Positions 22,963-33,055 of a DNA stretch of 64,000 nucleotides are shown here, piece after piece (the first letter of the stretch is position 1; every line of letters starts with the position of its first letter). The notes beneath the pieces are model-generated. The model worked only from the letters and a program-made list of their open reading frames with translations, searched no databases and was not told the origin of the DNA. The translations under genes were made by a program, and so were the position numbers. Source of the DNA: Apiosordaria backusii (taxonomy: Eukaryota; Ascomycota; Sordariomycetes; Sordariales; Lasiosphaeriaceae); NCBI GenBank assembly GCA_030549205.1, contig JAUKTV010000007.1:1178001-1242000 (forward strand). Direction: 5' to 3'.

Positions 22963-24282
22963 ATGCGTTCCTCCAGCATTCTTTGGCAAAATGAGGACAA
23001 AACAGTCGTCCTCGTCGACCTCCCTCGGTCAATTGAAGAGGCTCAATGTCTTTCCCATAAACAGCTTCCGCCAGGCCAAGACTCTACCAACGCAACCACA
23101 CCATTCCGGAGATTAATTTCTTCCCCGGCCCCCGAACACCCTTTCTTCACTCCGGAGCCGAAATCCAGCAACTACGCCCAGTCGGCCACCTCGCACTCAT
23201 CTCAAATAGCCGAGCTCATGACCATAGCCTCCGTTGAGTCAGCACTCGAGGATACCAAAGCCTCCTACCAAGGGCCCTGGTGTCTACCACGCATCACTTC
23301 AAAGCCAGCAAAGCCCGATGAATTAGACAGTAAGAACTCCAAACCTAACAAGGAAGTTGAGACCGCAGAAGCCTTCAACAAAGCAAACCAACCCAAAGGA
23401 CCACCAACACCGCTCAAGAAACAACAAACAACCGCAGAACCGAACCCTCTTACCTCATCAACCACAGCTGAGCCCAAGTCACCACCCTCCTTCTACCTCC
23501 CCCCAAACTCCCACCCCCTAACCGGCCCCTTCCCACCCTCCCTCCCCCATCATCAAAAATTCAACCTCCTCCTCCTCGACCCCCCCTGGCCCAACCGCTC
23601 CGCCAAAAGAAAACGCTCCGGCCCCTCCTCCTACACCCCCCTCCCCTCCCTATCCTCCACCTCCCAGTTGCTATGTTCCCTCCCCATCGCCACCCTCCTC
23701 TCCCCCTCCCCCTCCAGTCTCCTCGCAATCTGGGTAACAAACTCCCCCCGCTTCACCGACCTCCTCCTCAACCCGAAAACCGGTATATTCGCCAACAACT
23801 GGGGGGTAGAGTTAGTAGGGGAGTGGATATGGCTCAAGGTCACCTCGAACGGGGAGCCGATTGTGGACTTGGGGAGCCAGTGGAGGAAGCCATACGAGCG
23901 GCTGTTGATCGCGAGGAGGAAAGGGGTGGGGATGAAGACAGGGGTGGTGAAGAGAAAGGTGATTGTTTCTGTGCCGGATATACACTCTCGCAAGCCGAAT
24001 CTGAAGAGATTGTTTGAGGAGGAGGAGGAGGATGGGTTGCTGCCGGAGGGGTATACGGCGATGGAGATGTTTGCGCGGAATTCGACGGCTGGGTGGTGGG
24101 GGTGGGGGGATGAGGTGGTGAAGTTTCAGGGGAGGGAGTATTGGGTTGAGGAGGATGAGACAGAGGTGAAGGAAGATAAGGAGAAAGAAGAAGGGCGTGG
24201 AACAAAAGTGGTTATTTCTGGGAAGCTTGCCGAAGTAGATGAAGAGCAGTTGGCTGGCTGTACCGGGAAAGTTGAAAGATAA
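22963..24282 (+). CDS. MT-A70 family methyltransferase, METTL4-like
   Basis: Single-exon 439-aa protein. The SAM-dependent N6-adenine methyltransferase signature DPPW is at residues 206-209 (context LLLDPPWPNRSAKRKR). It is followed by LLAIWVTNSPRF, GVELVGEWIWLKVTSNGEP and KPYERLLIARRKG, which match METTL4 more closely than METTL3/IME4 or METTL14/KAR4. Family members methylate adenine in snRNA or DNA, so nuclear action on U2 snRNA or DNA 6mA is the inference. The N-terminal 180 residues are low-complexity Pro/Ser/Thr/Lys and probably disordered. The C-terminus is acidic (EEEEED, then a Glu/Lys tail). A 6-G run near 24110 is in frame. It is divergent from LEU5 and convergent with uL23m. Confidence 0.88.
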   Translation: MRSSSILWQNEDKTVVLVDLPRSIEEAQCLSHKQLPPGQDSTNATTPFRRLISSPAPEHPFFTPEPKSSNYAQSATSHSSQIAELMTIASVESALEDTKASYQGPWCLPRITSKPAKPDELDSKNSKPNKEVETAEAFNKANQPKGPPTPLKKQQTTAEPNPLTSSTTAEPKSPPSFYLPPNSHPLTGPFPPSLPHHQKFNLLLLDPPWPNRSAKRKRSGPSSYTPLPSLSSTSQLLCSLPIATLLSPSPSSLLAIWVTNSPRFTDLLLNPKTGIFANNWGVELVGEWIWLKVTSNGEPIVDLGSQWRKPYERLLIARRKGVGMKTGVVKRKVIVSVPDIHSRKPNLKRLFEEEEEDGLLPEGYTAMEMFARNSTAGWWGWGDEVVKFQGREYWVEEDETEVKEDKEKEEGRGTKVVISGKLAEVDEEQLAGCTGKVER

Positions 24283-24593
24283 GCCATGACGGCAAAGAAC
24301 AGTCACCCGAACAGGTATTGGGTCGAAACAGAGCGGCCCCAAGGGTGGTCGTAATTGTACATGTATTCGCGTCTGTAGCATATAATACACTCACCAAGTT
24401 CTCTTCCTTGGCTTTCGCTCAGTTCTATCGTTTGAGCCCCCTTTTTCAAAAGCGATGTCGGCGGCAGCGGTAAGAACAATGGCGACTAGACCAAAACCCG
24501 ACATCATGATCCCCTGCGACCGCACTTCCGCTTGTCTTTGCCAGCCAATATCCTCCTTTTTATATTTCCCCCTCCGTATTCAGAGAATCGCCC
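24283..24593. terminator. Convergent 3' intergenic region
   Basis: 311 bp between the ends of the METTL4-like gene (+) and uL23m (-). It presumably contains both polyadenylation regions; no specific signal can be assigned. Confidence 0.35.
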
Positions 24594-25287
24594 TTAAATA
24601 TCCCCCGAATCCAACTTCGTCTCCTTCTTCTTTTCAACTTCCACCTCCTTCACCTTCTCCCCCCTCGCCTTCGCCTCAGCCTTCGCCTGCCTCAACAACT
24701 CCTTCGCCTGCTCGCTCAAGCTCTTCTGATCATCCGGCACCGCCAGCGCCCTCCTCAGCGGCACCTTCTTCGGGTTCTTTTGCTTCTTGGCCTGCGCCCT
24801 CCTCTCCTTCTGCAGCTTCTGAAACATCTCGTGATCCCACTGCTTCAGCTCCTCGGCCTCCTTCAGCGGCTCCGGCCAGACAAACGGCTTCACCAGCTCG
24901 GCGATCATCATCTTTTGCGCCCGGGGCCGGTACCACGGGCCGTTCTTGTTCTTCCTCTCGGGCTTGGGCTGGTTGATAAACGACCGGATGGCGGTCGTCT
25001 CGACGTCGTAGGCGTGGTGCAGGTAGTCGCGGAGGTCGAGCTTGTTGAACTGCAGGGGGACGGCAAAGGTGGCGAGGTGGGGGGACTGCTTGGGTTTGGG
25101 GCGGAGGAGGGCGACTACGTGGTTTGGTCTGGTAGAAGGGGGGAAGGGGGACATGATTAGTTCTCTTTGATATCTTGAAGAAAGCTTGGGTGGGCTGATA
25201 TTCGTACAGAAACAATTGCTTCTCGCCGAACCTTTTCCACCGCTGCACGGGCTCCGTGATCCGCGGTAATGGTTTAATTGACAACAT
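24594..25287 (-). CDS. MRP20: Mitochondrial large-subunit ribosomal protein uL23m
   Basis: Component of the mitochondrial 54S ribosomal subunit near the polypeptide exit. Exons 25287-25208 and 25128-24594 give 204 aa. Splicing fuses EKQLFL to PNHVVALLRPKP, and the conserved FNKLDLRDYLHHAYDVETTAIRSFI core follows. That core is the mitochondrial L23 signature, with the strand-helix pattern that contacts rRNA. The C-terminal half is a long charged Lys/Glu/Ala helix typical of fungal mitoribosomal extensions. The basic N-terminus (MLSIKPLPRITEPVQRWKRF) could serve as targeting signal. An in-frame upstream ATG at 25314 would add nine residues. The intron is 79 nt with a GTACGA donor. Confidence 0.88.
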
Positions 25288-25742
25288 GGTGGGTGAAGAG
25301 GTGGCTGGCAGCACAAAGGGGGTCTACCGCCGTCTTGAAATCGCAATTGGCGGTAGGGCCTGGGTATGGTGATGATGGCTCCAGTTAGATTTTCTGCCAT
25401 CGAAGTTGTTGCTGCCGGACCGCTGACGGCTGTCGTACCATGGATCCGGGACCGGGGTGAAATTGCCGGGGTCACAGTTCAAGGGTGGGGACATAGTAAT
25501 GCCAAGAGATGTCTGTGAGCATCTACCCCACACTTGTCATCGAGCCCAACGACCACCAACGACACCAGCTCTGCAAGAGACACGTTACGTGTTCAATTAC
25601 TTCATGGGGCATCACACAGGACAGACAATCGGGGCAGTGTTTATAAGAGTAGAATATTTCATGCATTTCATTCGTTATTTCATCACAAGAACGCCAGATT
25701 TCCCTGCCCAGATACCCATGTCGCTAATATCACACTGCTAAC
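25288..25742. other. Intergenic region
   Basis: 455 bp upstream of uL23m and downstream of the DJ-1-like gene, both on the minus strand. Expected to contain the uL23m promoter; no distinct element seen. Confidence 0.45.
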
Positions 25743-26792
25743 TTACACATCAAGGCCGTCAACAACGACGCCCTTGGTCCAGGTCAGCTGCATGAACTGC
25801 GCGACCTGGTTTGCCGACTCCTCAGTCACCATAACGCTGACCAGATACAAGGTTGCATCCATGCCAGCGGCCACTCCCCCACTCGTGATGACACGCAGAC
25901 CACCTAGGCGCATCGACGCGCGCCGAGCAATGGACTCTCTGCGGGTGGCGCCCTTGAACGAAATGGATCCCTTTCTGTGATAGTGAGTCAGTAAATGCGA
26001 GTCTGAAGAGACAGTGATGCAAATCAGAACATACCGGGCATTCGAGGGGCGTCTGCCAGCATCCGACTTTCGACGGATGTAAGGGTTCTCGTCCTCGTCT
26101 CCGAGTTCGAACCGAAGGTTGTTCACGACGTAGCGGGCGTCATCGACCACGTCGGTACGCTCGCCCAGGTCGCGGGTGGCAGCTTGGCTGCACAAGATCT
26201 CAAGCTTGGTAATGTAATCAGGGTGGGTGGTGGCTGAAAGGCCAGCAAGAATACCCTGCTGGGCAAGGAAGAGGGATCCGGTGCAAATGGACAGCAGTGT
26301 CCGCTCGCGGGTAGGATCGCTCTGTTGAAGTTCGGAGTAGGCGGTGATGAGGTCGAGGGGTTCGCCCTTGTTCTTCAGGACTGCATCGGTGCCGCCGCCG
26401 ATGACGACAAGGACGTCGAAGTCATTGAGACGTTCCTTGGCCTCCTTCCAGGTAATCTGGGTCTGGACGGAGACTCCCTGTTCAGAGATGACGGTAGGAC
26501 TGCCACCGGCAATGGTGACCTCGAAGGCCTTGGAGGCTGTAGGTTGAGGTCCGGTTAGCCGTCGAGCTTGTCAAAGGGACCAAAACGCGGGGTAGGTATG
26601 AAAAAAGCTCCGAGCTGGGGCCAATCTGGCCTCAAAACACAAGTCAATTTACTTACCAGGATCGGACTGATCGTGCAAGGCAGTAGTCAAAACCTCGAGG
26701 GGACCAGCAAAGTCCAGGAGGTTGAACTTTTCATGCAGGGCAAAGAGCACATCAATTGGCTCGTCTGCCACTGCGGACTCCTTGTGGGCCAT
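25743..26792 (-). CDS. DJ-1/PfpI family protein with Ser/Arg insertion
   Basis: Member of the class I glutamine-amidotransferase-like DJ-1/PfpI superfamily, nearest in pattern to isonitrile hydratase and ThiJ-like proteins. Exons 26792-26657, 26536-26035 and 25974-25743 give 289 aa. Visible elements are the N-terminal strand DVLFALHEKFNLLDFAGPLEVL, the DVLVVIGGG strand, and the nucleophile elbow SICTGS with candidate catalytic Cys130 followed by LFLAQQGILAG. The ATTHPD segment and the closing VITSGGVAAGMDATLYLV also match. Between the last two, residues about 190-236 form an insertion with RRKS (200-203), RRPS (207-210), RRES (224-227) and RRAS (230-233), which look like basophilic kinase sites. 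The second intron (60 nt) lies inside this insertion. Substrate is unknown; the family also includes chaperones and glyoxalase III. Confidence 0.87.
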
Positions 26793-27588
26793 CTTTGGCA
26801 ACTGTTGGAATTGGGTTTGGAGGGGTGGTGGTTGAGTGGTGGTTGTAGACCAGTGTGGTGGGTGTAAGTGTAAGTGATGGTTTGCCTGGGGATGTACAGA
26901 CCAAACCGGAGATGGAGGGGCTCAATTGATGGATTCAATGATGAAGTAGATGTGTAGAAAACAGAGGAATGGGTGAACAAGCTGGGAGAAGTCTGGGTTT
27001 TGTGCCTCGAGCTCACTTGTCGGAACTGTCATTGGAGGGGGCCGCATTGGATCAGTCACGAGAGAGCTCTCAAAGACAACCCCGCCAAAGAGGGGCCTGG
27101 CTCCTCTCACACCATGCATCAGGCGATTTGGCGGCCAGCAGCAGCCCACTAAGTTCCCGTCGATGGGTCCCACTTTGGCGTTTTAAAATGCGGGGTCAAG
27201 GGATGCTACCACTGGCTTTCCCTGTTCTTCCAGCACTGACCATGCAAGTCAAGCTGGGGTCGGGTCACGAGGTGGAGCCCATCACTCTAGCGCAACCGGG
27301 GGGCATGAAGCTCTTGGCAGCTTTTTTCCACGACGAATCATCTGAGCAACGCCATCGACCTCGTACGTGCGGACCCGTCCGTTGTATCACAATAACCCCG
27401 AGCCTCTGGGGACTTCGCTGGACCCTCACTGCTCCGGCCTTTCTGGAACGGCACATCCGTCAGACGGTCATAAGGTGCCGGTGCCGCGCACGTCACTTCT
27501 CTCCTGAGCTTCGCCTCGCTTCCGCTCCCGAGCGGGGCTTTCCAGCTTCACCCAGTCCCCCGATGCGCCATTCGTAGTGTCGATCAGG
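26793..27588. promoter_or_regulatory. Divergent promoter region, DJ-1-like / TSC1
   Basis: 796 bp between two divergently transcribed genes. No coding evidence; the plus-strand open frame at 26969-27577 lacks motifs and abuts the TSC1 start. Confidence 0.45.
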
Positions 27589-30500
27589 ATGACTTCATCC
27601 GGGTAGGCCTTGCTGCTCTGAATAATTGGAGCCATTGCTAATCCCCCGCACAGATCTTCGAAGGACCTCGTCAAAGGCCTCACTGGCTTTCTCCAGTCGC
27701 CGAGTCTGCCACTGCCCTCAGAAGTCAATGTCACTATCTCAAGCTATCTCGAGAAACATGAGAAGTCTGAAGAAAGCGCAGGCGAGAAGTTGGACGAGGA
27801 GCTGTCTGTCATTTGGGAAAAGATAGTACGCGATCGTCCGGAACGATATGCTGCCTTTCTTGCTATAATACGAGAGCTGCGTCCGGTCCTTCGAACGCCA
27901 ACACGCATCTTCAAATGGTGGGACAAGCTTCTTGACCCGGCGCTTGAGCATGTAGGTTCCGAAAGAGGACTGGCCCGGGAGGTACTCGAGCACACTCTCG
28001 ATCTGCTTTCGACAGACGAGCATGATCCCGATGCGTGGAATTCGGGGCAGATGTTACCACTGGCTAGCCGCCTGTTGGCTCGCTGGCTGGAAATTGTTCA
28101 GACCGAAGGAAACTTTGGCCCTGCTGCCCAGCTCAAGGAGCGAATGATCAAGGACGCTCTGGTGGCTTTCGGCAAACGGGACCCCAAGGGCTTCATGACA
28201 GTTTTGAACGACTTCGTGATGAGAAAAGATGATCGCAATGTGGCATTGAGTTTATTGCAATATTTCGTCTCATCCGGGCCGCCACACCTGCATGTTATCC
28301 TGCAAACGCCTCTCTTTCAGAGTATCCTGCAGTCGCTGCAGCGTGATGAGTCTACAAATACTGTCGCGATAGCCCTTGTGGCACTGAACATGATCCTGCC
28401 ATTCATACCCAGCTCTCTCGTCACATATCTCCCAACACTTTTCAACATCTACGCCAGATTACTCTTCTGGGATCGGGACTCGCTGTACACGCAGCAAAAT
28501 ACCGAGATGGGCCAGGGAAAGGACGGGCCATGGGCTACGATGCCCTGGGACAAGGTACTAATGGATCCGGACTTTGATGGAAGTAGGATACCCCACCTCC
28601 AAACTTACTTCACCCTCCTCTACGGCTTATATCCCATCAATTTCCTAGACTACATCAGGAAACCCCATAGATATCTTCGGCATGCCAATAATGCTGAGGA
28701 TATTGATGTTCAGGCCACGGAAATCCGGGACAGGTCAGAGCGGTTCAGAAAGCAGCATATTTTGCACCCAAACTTTTACAACCTGACAATCGAATCGGAA
28801 AAGACGGACTTGAGCCGCTGGATCAGCAGTGAGGCCGATGAAGTCCAGGCCAACTGTATGTCTCTAAAAATTGAGCCTGGTCCCTTGCCTCTCAATATTG
28901 CGGCCGATGCATCGCTCCCGGGGGTACCTGCCTCAGTACTCAGTGAGGGCCCTGACCAAGACAGCCGGGAATTTGCCCTCTTGAGCAGCCCAGTCGTCGA
29001 TTCTTCACGCCAATCAATGACAATTCCGTCGCTGGCGCTGGACCGACCTGGCTCGCAGCTAAGCCATTCCACGCCTTCTGGATACAATACGCCTGAACCC
29101 AGAAGCCGTGGGGGCGGCGATAGCCCGACACTGCCGCCACAACTTGCTCCGTCCGCGTCACACAGTCGTCTCCAAGACTTGATACATTCCAACAAGGTCA
29201 TTAAATCAGGTCTTCACCCATCACTCAACAGCGACAGCGTGCCATCCCTCGTGCTCAGTCCTCAGGAACAACCAGGTGAAAAGAGCCCCTTTTTGCCGCC
29301 AACCACGCAGATCTCGCAACAGCAAGGGCGTGCTAGCGTTGACTTGGCTGAGCAGGCTGCTCTGTTGCATCATGAGCGTCTTCTGCTGCTCAATGACCTC
29401 CAGTATGAGAGGTTCATCAAACAGCAGCACATGATGCACATGGGAGAGCTGCGCCGCAAACAAGTCAGGGAGGCAGCGACAGAGGCCGAGACTCAGAACC
29501 TCGTAATGGCTAATCGTAGTTTGAAGCAGCATTTGGACGAGGCCAAGAGAAACGAGGCCCAGATCAAAAAGGAGTTTGACAACCGTCGGAATATATCGAA
29601 GAAGTGGGAAGATTCTCTGTCTAATAAGCTCAAGATTCTCCGCGACGAGCAGAAACAGTGGGTTCTGGAGGAAACTGAGCTCCGGCAGCAACTGGAGAAG
29701 GCCCGCGGCGAAATCGAGAGTTTGCGGCGGATTGTTGACGAGGCAGAGAAGAAGAGATTGGAGTCGGAACAGAACCTAGAAGCCGTTGATATCAGCACAG
29801 CCATGATCGAGAAGCTCAAGGCTGAAATTGTCCGGCTTTCTGCTACTGAGCACTTGTTCCACGGCAAGGAAATCAAAATGCAGACAGCCATTCAAGAAGC
29901 AGCAGCTGCGGAGGCCAGGGCAGAGCAGCTATCCAAAGAACTTGCGGCTCGAGAAGAACAGCTTCAGAGGGAAAGACGCCATTACCAGACCGAAATCGAT
30001 GGCTTGAAGTCCGAACTCGGGAAAGCACTTCAGAATAAGCAACAGACCTCGTCAAAAGAAGTGATGGCGGCATACGAGGGTGCGCTTGCAGCGGCAAGAG
30101 CCAAGAATACTGATCTTCAAAAGCAGTATGCGGCACTTATGAGGAAATATACAGTACTTAAGTCGTCGCTATTGGACATGCAGTGCGATGCTATGGAAAA
30201 GGGCGGGAAGCCAATCGAGATACCGACGTCGGTGGCTGACGGGAGGGGCGACCAAGGACTTGGGAGTCCCATTGTAGGTCGACTTCGATCCCCACGTGTA
30301 CCCTCAGATTCTGTTGGGTTTGAAGGGTCACATAACGCCACACCGCCGTTGGAACCGTTGTCGAGCTCGCTTGGTTCGGTACTTCCTCCCAATCGACCAT
30401 CGACGCCACCCGGTCGTGATGCGTCAGGATCGGAGAAGACAAGTCCGCAAGCCGAGCGGTATTTTGGGAGAGGTAACTGATGTTTCTTTAACTTGTAAGT

Positions 30501-30641
30501 TTTGACATGCCCATGCTTATCATTTTTATAGGAGGCGTCCAAAACACGAAGAAAGACAAGAAGGAAAAGAAGGAAGAGAAGGCCGAAAAGAAGGAGAAGA
30601 AGCTTGGCACGGGTATTAGAGGTATCCGTGGGTTCGTGTGA
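27589..30641 (+). CDS. TSC1: Hamartin, TSC1 tumour-suppressor homologue
   Basis: Scaffold subunit of the TSC1-TSC2 complex, which restrains Rheb and TORC1 at endolysosomal membranes. Exons 27589-27602 (14 nt), 27654-30472 and 30532-30641 give 980 aa. The tiny first exon encodes MTSSG and joins SSKDLVKGLTGFLQSPSLPLP, the usual start of fungal hamartins. The hamartin alpha-helical domain spans about residues 5-340. A Ser/Pro-rich linker follows, then a long coiled coil of about 330 residues (roughly 520-850) rich in Glu/Lys/Gln/Arg, required for TSC2 contact in the family. The last exon adds a Lys/Glu-rich segment and ends GIRGIRGFV. Introns are 51 and 59 nt. Reading through the last donor would end the protein early at FGRGN. 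Confidence 0.92.
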
Positions 30642-31423
30642 GCGTGAATATATAGAGGTATGGAAAGCAAGCATTTTATACACTACGGCTGTGGTAAACG
30701 AAGAACAGGATGTAGAAACATGCCAACTGCGATCATCACAAGGGACCCCTTCCATCCATCGCCAAGCTTTGCATAAGGCTCAGGAAAGTGGACCAATCCC
30801 CAGCCTCCTGTTAAGGCGGGGAGGTCTGCGCCGCAATGTGAGGTTCCACTCGGACTTGGGATGTTGGCGGATTTCTTCTTGAAACCAACAGCCCGAGGGC
30901 GCCAGCGGGAATTCTGTAAATAACATCCTTCTTGACGTGTTTTCGGGAAGGGTTTTCCAGGCATCCGGGCTGATACAGCTGATATAGCGACGTTTTCCAG
31001 CTGTGATCCCGAGTCCATCAAGTTGGGCAGCTTATTACACGGAGTTACATTGTCCAATCAACTTACAGAACGTCGCGCGCTTCGAGGCTGACGTTGCGTT
31101 GCTACACTTGCGTGCTGCCTGTATGTAGCCGCTGGACCCCTACTTTTTTTGGCTTCTTTTATCAATCGCGTCGAGGATTGACGGGGCGATCAGTTAATCG
31201 CGCTGGGATAATTTGCTTCACAGCGAAGCGACAGCATCGCAATCCGATTCTGCGAATCGAATATTACAACTTTGAGCGCGATACACACACACACCCCGCA
31301 ATTTCCATCCCAAGTTTTTGGTTGCGCGACCAGCGGGACCGAGCCCACCGAGCGGGCCAACTTGAACCGACAGGTGTCGCCGCGGCGACAAATCAATCTC
31401 CATCCGATCGATCGCGTTCGCAC

Positions 31424-31455
<32 letters not shown>

Positions 31456-31509
31456 CTCTTTTTCCACCGAGCGCCAGCGATAAGAGCATCGAACACAGGC
31501 GCAGACGCA
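30642..31509. other. Intergenic region with CA and CTGT microsatellites
   Basis: 868 bp. It contains a short CA tract near 31283-31293 and a CTGT tetranucleotide array at about 31423-31455, which lies within about 90 bp of the next start codon and so is probably in its 5' UTR or core promoter. Nothing else recognised. Confidence 0.55.
31423..31455 (+). repeat. CTGT tetranucleotide microsatellite
   Basis: About eight tandem CTGT units immediately upstream of the single-pass membrane protein gene. A related TCTG/TCGG array occurs at 7968-8047. Confidence 0.85.
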
Positions 31510-32276
31510 ATGGCGCCAATATTTGACCTCCGATTGCGCTCAGCGTTACCACCACCGCCCGACACCACCACCACCACCACCACCCCTCCTCCAAACTTTC
31601 TGTCTGGGCGGCTCCTCCTCCTCCCCCGATCGTCCCTTTTGTCGTCGAGGCAAACACCTACTCAGACGATCCCCGCCTCTTACGGGGCACTGTACACCTC
31701 CCTCGATCCGGGGGCTGTGGCGGGCATTGTGCTGGGTTCTGTGGCGGGGTTTTGTCTTGTTTTGTGGCTGTTTTACACGTGCATTAATATTGGGAATGTG
31801 GATAGCACTACTGAGGGGACTGCTTCGGTTGTTACGAGGAAGTCGCATCATGCGCATGAGCACTCTGGGTATAGGCGGTCGTCGAGGAGGGGAGGGGGGG
31901 AGACGATTGAGATTACGAGGACGACGAGGGAGCAATCGAGGGGGCCGGTGATTGTGGAGGAGAGGACGGGGGGGATGGAGAGTGTGATACTGGAGGAGAG
32001 GAGGAGGAGTTATTCAAGGGGTGGGCCAGGGGGAGGGGGAGGGGGGTGAGGAGGGTGGTGGAGGTGAGCGATGATGATACTGGGACGGGGCCGGATGAGG
32101 TGGTTGTTATTGAGGAGCATAGCCCTCCGAGGGGGGGGAGTAGGAGGAGGGAGAGGAGCAGGATTAGGAGTGTGGAGCGGAGGAGTAGTGGGTATAGGGA
32201 GGTGGATCCGGATAGGTTTGCGGGGGGGGATGCGAGGGTTGTGGAGGTTAGGAGGAGTTCTAGTCATCGGAGGTGA
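31510..32276 (+). CDS. Single-pass Arg/Ser-rich membrane protein, frame broken
   Basis: Fungal membrane protein of unknown function. The first frame (31510-32049) gives a Thr/Pro-rich N-terminus, then one hydrophobic segment (AGIVLGSVAGFCLVLWLFYTC, about residues 72-92), then a basic Arg/Ser/Glu-rich tail. It stops in a Gly run. The next frame, offset by -1 (about 32043-32276), continues with RRVVEVSDDD, EEHSPPRGG and DPDRFAGGDARVVEVRRSSS, which has the same composition and resembles the C-terminus of related Sordariomycete proteins. One extra G in the G run near 32041-32046 would join both parts into 255 aa. I therefore treat the locus as one gene with an assembly or real 1-bp deletion. A short intron is possible but no good donor is visible. 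Upstream lies the CTGT array. Confidence 0.65.
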
Positions 32277-33055
32277 TGATGATGAGTGATGAAGTGGGGG
32301 GGTGCTGGGTGGGTGCGTACGATAAATTGGTATGAATTGGAATGGGTGTTTGGGCGGGTTGTTGTTTGTGTATAATGCTATGATGGTACGAGCGAACCGT
32401 TGGGATGTACGTGATTTTGTTTGGATCTTCAACTGGGGATGGAAAAGGATGGGCGGATTCGCGGTTTTCTTCGGGGCCCGACTGTATGGAGGAGTCCATG
32501 TTTCTTCCATGGAAATGCGTGTTTTGATAACGCAAGGGAGGTGGGTGGGTTTATTTTGGCTTACGCTGGTGTCTGTTTCTTGTAGCTACCTTATTTTATT
32601 AGATACCTCTTATCACATTTATCACATGATATTTAGTTTACGGAAAACTAATGTCAACATGGCATCATCGGCAGTGCACACAGCTCTTTCCGCAGCTCCC
32701 GTCTAAGCTCTCAAGCTCCCAGAAGCAAAACACGGGCTTGGCGCTGCCGGACCCGGCAATCAACCCCTGCGTTAGAGCCGCTTGCCGCCTTCCCGTGTCT
32801 TACCCACATGCTGGAAATGCTCCGAGAGGTGGGCCCGCTTTGGGGAGAATGACATCACCAGGAGCTCTGAGCGGTGGTTCAACCACATGCAAACGTCAAT
32901 GAGACAGAATGGGTAGCTAGTCAGTGACATGTGAAAGGGCAGATAAGATAGCTCTGGGATGACGTCCTGGTTACTATTTGAATTGGACTTGCCCTTGCTG
33001 CTTCCAACAGATCTTCAACTTCCACCAACAATCCAAGAGAAAGAATATCACCACA
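32277..33055. other. Intergenic region
   Basis: 779 bp between two plus-strand genes, expected to hold the 3' UTR of one and the promoter of the next. No motif-bearing open frame or repeat seen. Confidence 0.45.

Noticed and set aside
24730..25314. Continuous 194-codon frame as the uL23m gene
   Set aside because: Only its first 30 residues belong to uL23m; the rest is Pro/Arg-rich out-of-frame translation past the donor.
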